Below, in pieces: positions 61,155 to 64,000 of a stretch of DNA of 64,000 nt. This DNA comes from Haloarcula sp. CBA1129 (lineage in GTDB: Archaea; Halobacteriota; Halobacteria; Halobacteriales; Haloarculaceae). Below the pieces are notes generated by a model. It was not told the DNA's origin. It saw only the letters and a list, made by a program, of their open reading frames with translations, and made no database searches. Both the position numbers and the translations under genes were made by a program. The DNA lies in NCBI RefSeq assembly GCF_008729015.1, contig NZ_RKSM01000001.1, positions 3,348,001-3,412,000 on the forward strand. Reading direction: 5' to 3'. The number at the start of each line of letters is the position of its first letter. Position 1 is the stretch's first letter.

Positions 61155-61451
61155 TTACGCTCCCGTTGTGAGGAGAATGCCCCACGAGACAAACCACAGC
61201 GAGAAGGTCATGAAGCCGACGTAGAGTACGTCCTTCGCCGAGAGGTCGTCCGTGTCGATGCCGATCACCCGCAGGATCGGGAACTGTGCTGCGACAGCAA
61301 CCGCGAGGACAAGCATGCCTTGCGGGTCGTCCGGCGCGGCCGCTAACGCGTTGGAACCGAACGCGGCGGCGATGCCAGCGACGGCTGTCAGCGTCGTGAC
61401 AGTGAGCCCTCGCATATGGGAGCTCATTCCGTCCGCCGTTTCCGTAGCCAT
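61155..61451 (-). CDS. EMC6-like membrane protein
   Basis: 98 residues with three helices (about 12-32, 42-58, 75-95). The GLTVTTLTAVAGIAAAFGSN start, PILRVIGID loop and YVGFMTFSLWFVSWGILL end fit archaeal EMC6-like proteins, relatives of the insertase subunit of the eukaryotic ER membrane complex. It precedes abce1 by two bases on the same strand and should be co-transcribed. Whether it works in membrane protein insertion here is an inference. ATG 61451 chosen; upstream residues not conserved. Confidence 0.82.
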   Translation of the reverse strand: MATETADGMSSHMRGLTVTTLTAVAGIAAAFGSNALAAAPDDPQGMLVLAVAVAAQFPILRVIGIDTDDLSAKDVLYVGFMTFSLWFVSWGILLTTGA

Positions 61452-61565
61452 ACCACACGTTCCACTACCCGCAACCAAAAGGTGCGCGGTTCAGTACGCC
61501 GAGTGCTTGTGCTGGCGAGACGGACTCCTCAATCTTTATGCGCCCGGCGCTTGTGATTACGGGTA

Positions 61566-61829
61566 ATGACGGACTCTGATGGGGAGGCCATCGCAGACCT
61601 TCCGCCGAGCGCAAAGCTCGTGTACAAGGTTCTGGAGTACGACGGCCCGCTGACGCAGAAAGGCATCGTCGAGGAGTCGATGCTCTCGGCGCGGACCGTT
61701 CGCTACGCTCTGGAACGACTCGACGAAGTCGGTGTCATCGAAGAAGACGTGTACTTCGCCGACGCACGGCAGAACCTCTACGAGATTATCGACCAACCGG
61801 CAGAAGCGGACGCTGCCGTCTCAGACTGA
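61566..61829 (+). CDS. Winged-helix (MarR-type) regulator
   Basis: 87 residues, a single winged helix-turn-helix: SAKLVYKVLEYDGPLTQKGI, then ESMLSARTVRYALERL (recognition helix) and the wing EEDVYFADARQNLYEI. No ligand domain, so likely a small DNA-binding regulator or a general factor. Divergent from the abce1/EMC6 pair by 114 bases; could control it, but there is no direct evidence. Acidic C terminus. Confidence 0.84.
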   Translation: MTDSDGEAIADLPPSAKLVYKVLEYDGPLTQKGIVEESMLSARTVRYALERLDEVGVIEEDVYFADARQNLYEIIDQPAEADAAVSD

Positions 61830-61876
61830 TACGCCTTCTCGCTTGGCTGTTTCGCGACAGATCACGCGGTCGCCGG

Positions 61877-62440
61877 TTACAGCGACGCGACTATGTCGTC
61901 CGTCGTCGCGATCCCCGCGAACTCACCGCGCAGCTGTGCCAACGCTGTCCGGTGAACGAGTGCCGGTTCGAAGCGTTCGCCGTCGAGCGTCCGGTCGAAC
62001 GTCGCTGTCGCGTCGCCCGGAACGATAACGTCGAAGCCGCGGTTGTCGGCCATCCGTGTCGTCGTTGAGACACAGTGGTCGGTCGTCAGGCCACAGACGA
62101 CGAGCGTCTCGTGCCCATGGTCGCGGAGCCACGCCTCCAGCCCGGTGTCGATGAACGCGCCGTTGACACGCTTCTCGAACGTCGCTTCGCCCGCTTCAGG
62201 CTCCAACTCCGGTTTGAACGCGAATCCCGGCTCGCCGCGCTGGAGCGGCGAACCCGACTCCGTCGAGTTGTGCCGGACGTGGACGACCGGGAGTTCGCGC
62301 TCTCGCCACGCCGTGAGCAGGCGCGTAGCGTTCGCCTCGGCGTCGGGGTTGTTCCGGGTCCCCCACCGCGACTCGTCGAACCCCTGCTGAAAATCCACCA
62401 ACACGAGCACCGGGTCGGCAGGGAGCGGGAGCGCTGCCAT
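61877..62440 (-). CDS. Isochorismatase-family cysteine hydrolase
   Basis: 187 residues. Catalytic triad of the family is visible: Asp in VDFQQGFD, Lys in FEKRVNGAF, Cys in [12 protein letters not shown]. Members hydrolyse nicotinamide, N-carbamoyl compounds, isochorismate and others; the pocket does not decide. Start overlaps the stop of the YqcI/YcgG gene by one base (TGATG on the minus strand), so the two are co-translated and may act in one pathway. Cytoplasmic. Confidence 0.9.
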   Translation of the reverse strand: MAALPLPADPVLVLVDFQQGFDESRWGTRNNPDAEANATRLLTAWRERELPVVHVRHNSTESGSPLQRGEPGFAFKPELEPEAGEATFEKRVNGAFIDTGLEAWLRDHGHETLVVCGLTTDHCVSTTTRMADNRGFDVIVPGDATATFDRTLDGERFEPALVHRTALAQLRGEFAGIATTDDIVASL

Positions 62441-63261
62441 CAGTCGGCCGGCTCCGGCGCGGGCGTCTCGATGAGCCACTCCGATTTCGGATGCTCGCGC
62501 GTCACGGTCATCGGACACTGGTCCGGCGACGCGTCCTCGTCCGACGACAGCATGTACTGGGGCCACTCACGGTCGCCCTCGACGCCCCAGTCACCGATGT
62601 CGGCGTGGGGACAGACGCCGTCGTACTCTTCGAGCCGTTCCTGAATGACATCGCGGGCGTGCTGGCCGGCCTCGGTGTCGGCCGTGACGTTCAGGTCCTC
62701 GAACAGCGCCCGGGGCTGGAACGTAATCTCTAGGCCGACCGGGCAGTAGCGGCTCTTCCGCGTGTCATAGAACGGCGCGCGACAGGTCGGAAACATCGGC
62801 TCGCCGCCGAAGCAGAACTCCCAGTGCGGGTCATCTGGATCGGTCGGAATGTCCTCGGGCCACGGTTCCGGGTCGTGGACGTGGAGGAACTGGAGGACGT
62901 GCCAGAGTCGGTCGTGGTATTCGGTCTCGGTCAGCGGCCGTTCGGGTGGCCGGAAGAACGTCACCAGCGAGGCCCGCTCACTGTGGTCCTGATAGGTGTC
63001 GCGGTATTCCAGTAGCGTCTGGCCGAGGTCGAACAGCGCATCCGGGTCGCTCATCGACGGAACAGCCGTGTACAGTGGCTCGCCGTCTCGAACTGACTCC
63101 GCGCCGAAAAAACAGGGGAACGGGGACCCGTTTCGCTCACCGGTCAACCCCTCGCTGAAGGTCCGCCAGTGGTCGGTGACCCACTCTGGCGCGTCGCCGC
63201 GCTCCACCCGAGCGGCGAGTGTCTTCTGGTCTTGTAAGCTGCCGACGACTGCGTCGGTCAT
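62440..63261 (-). CDS. YqcI/YcgG family (GntA-like heme N-oxygenase family)
   Basis: 273 residues, full length. Family motifs: FPCFFGAES near residue 48, the FFRPPERP segment, [15 protein letters not shown] near 150, and [12 protein letters not shown]. In cyanobacteria a family member (GntA) is a heme-dependent N-hydroxylase of a guanidine amino acid; that activity is known for the family, not shown here. The C terminus contains [10 protein letters not shown] and CPM. Stop overlaps the isochorismatase start, an operon of two. No signal peptide. Confidence 0.85.
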   Translation of the reverse strand: MTDAVVGSLQDQKTLAARVERGDAPEWVTDHWRTFSEGLTGERNGSPFPCFFGAESVRDGEPLYTAVPSMSDPDALFDLGQTLLEYRDTYQDHSERASLVTFFRPPERPLTETEYHDRLWHVLQFLHVHDPEPWPEDIPTDPDDPHWEFCFGGEPMFPTCRAPFYDTRKSRYCPVGLEITFQPRALFEDLNVTADTEAGQHARDVIQERLEEYDGVCPHADIGDWGVEGDREWPQYMLSSDEDASPDQCPMTVTREHPKSEWLIETPAPEPAD

Positions 63262-63363
63262 GGCTAGACCGTCGGGCTCAATCGGAATTTAGCTGTCGTT
63301 TTCGGCGGCTTGGCCCACTGTTCAGCACGGCTGTGAAACCGCTCAACTGCCTTCTTGCCGAAC

Positions 63364-64000
63364 CTACGACGGCACGACAGTAATCGTGCTGCCGCGGTCG
63401 ATGGCCCGCTCCAGTTCCTCGGCGATGCCCGATCCGCGCGAGACCTGTATTTCGCCGCTGCGGGACACTGTCGCGGTAAAGAGGTACTCGCCGTCGGCCT
63501 GCAGTTCGACGGTGTCGCCGGCGTGGCCGTCAAGCGGGACGATGACGTGCCGAGAGGTGACCTCCGGCTGAACGAGTTCGCCCTCCTTGCCGCCAGAGTC
63601 CGCCTTTGGACCGCCAGATGGCCCGGACGGCCGTTCTTCGAAGGTCCGCACGTCGATGTCGATTCCGAGGCGGTTCTCCACGTCGGAGATGCGGCCGCCG
63701 CCCTTCCCGATGACCTGCGAGATGTCGTCGTCCTCGACCCAGACGACGGCGGTGTTCGGGCCGCGGAGTTCGACTTCGACGTGGCCGCGAGCGATGGACC
63801 GGATCTCGCGTTCGACCTCCTGCTTGGCGAGGCGGTCGACGCCGGAGTCCTGCTCGTCCTCGTCGTCGCCCAGCGGGACCGTGACGACTTGGTTGTTGAA
63901 CGTGTAGATCTCGAACTCCGGCCGGTTGGTCTCGAAGTCTTTGACCATGATGACCGGTCGCGCGAGATCCTCTTCCATGAGGCCCTGCGGGACCTTGACC
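63364..64000 (-). CDS. PIN-ATPase-KH protein, C-terminal part only
   Basis: The gene runs off the window end; 211 codons remain from the 3' side. VIGKGGGRISDVENRLGIDIDV is the GxxG loop of a KH RNA-binding domain (about the middle of the visible part), preceded by IVRSIARGHVEVELRGP-like strands and followed by a TRAM-like beta end with SGEIQVSRGSG. This arrangement is the C terminus of archaeal proteins with PIN nuclease, PilT/VirB11-type ATPase and KH domains. PIN and ATPase parts would lie beyond 64000. RNA binding is likely. Confidence 0.85.
   Translation of the reverse strand, partial: VKVPQGLMEEDLARPVIMVKDFETNRPEFEIYTFNNQVVTVPLGDDEDEQDSGVDRLAKQEVEREIRSIARGHVEVELRGPNTAVVWVEDDDISQVIGKGGGRISDVENRLGIDIDVRTFEERPSGPSGGPKADSGGKEGELVQPEVTSRHVIVPLDGHAGDTVELQADGEYLFTATVSRSGEIQVSRGSGIAEELERAIDRGSTITVVPS

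Overview
This window reads as a haloarchaeal chromosome, most likely Haloarcula or a close relative. The evidence is high GC coding sequence, strongly acidic proteins, families largely confined to haloarchaea (HalOD1, AbrB-PhoU fusions, DUF5809/DUF5810, Bat-type HTH, PGF-CTERM tail, Tat lipoproteins), and TATA-like boxes 25-32 bases ahead of start codons, which suggests leaderless transcripts. Genus is inference; no rRNA is present. About 77 protein genes, one tRNA and several non-coding or repeat structures can be supported. No insertion sequence, CRISPR array, integrase or replication origin was seen.

Layout. 1-843: end of a 2Fe-2S ferredoxin, tRNA-Arg(CCG), then a tandem array of copies of the tRNA 3' end. 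843-6713: two NAD(P)-binding sugar-epimerase-like proteins, an SBP56/methanethiol oxidase with its own ferredoxin, small membrane proteins and an M28 peptidase. 6714-7184: a gene-free stretch with consecutive stem-loops, a candidate structured RNA. 7185-11959: hypotheticals, queD-queE-queC (preQ0 for archaeosine), mgsA, a HalOD1 protein and a Bat-type regulator. 12260-14116: a large pilin-like surface protein. 14128-21132: dUTPase family, aconitase, rimI, a small operon of haloarchaeal proteins with a NUDIX hydrolase, a rhodanese and a coiled-coil protein.

21171-30168 is a phosphate island: AbrB-PhoU (minus strand), then pstS, pstC, a very long pstA, pstB, phoU and a second AbrB-PhoU, with overlapping or closely spaced reading frames typical of one operon. 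Then come thiE, small membrane and thiol proteins, an SDR, a CNNM/CBS protein, a beta-CASP nuclease, a proline racemase family enzyme, a zinc-finger microprotein, a divergent pair of two-domain rhodaneses (one followed by an in-frame tail-repeat array), a permease and a geranylgeranyl reductase family protein.

43353-64000: membrane proteins, an Asp-box propeller, an RHH/UPF0175-PIN toxin-antitoxin pair with a palindromic operator, uvrA, a LURP-one-like protein, a Tat/PGF-CTERM LVIVD protein, FAU-1, SecG, thioredoxin, a response regulator, F420-NADP reductase with a strongly palindromic 3' region, a HAD phosphatase, UPF0146, archaemetzincin, ABCE1 with an EMC6-like membrane protein, an isochorismatase/YqcI pair, and the end of a PIN-ATPase-KH protein cut by the window edge.

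The most unusual signals are two arrays, at the 3' ends of tRNA-Arg and of a rhodanese gene, in which the last ~20 bases of the gene are repeated several times with short GCG/AGCG-rich sequence between them.
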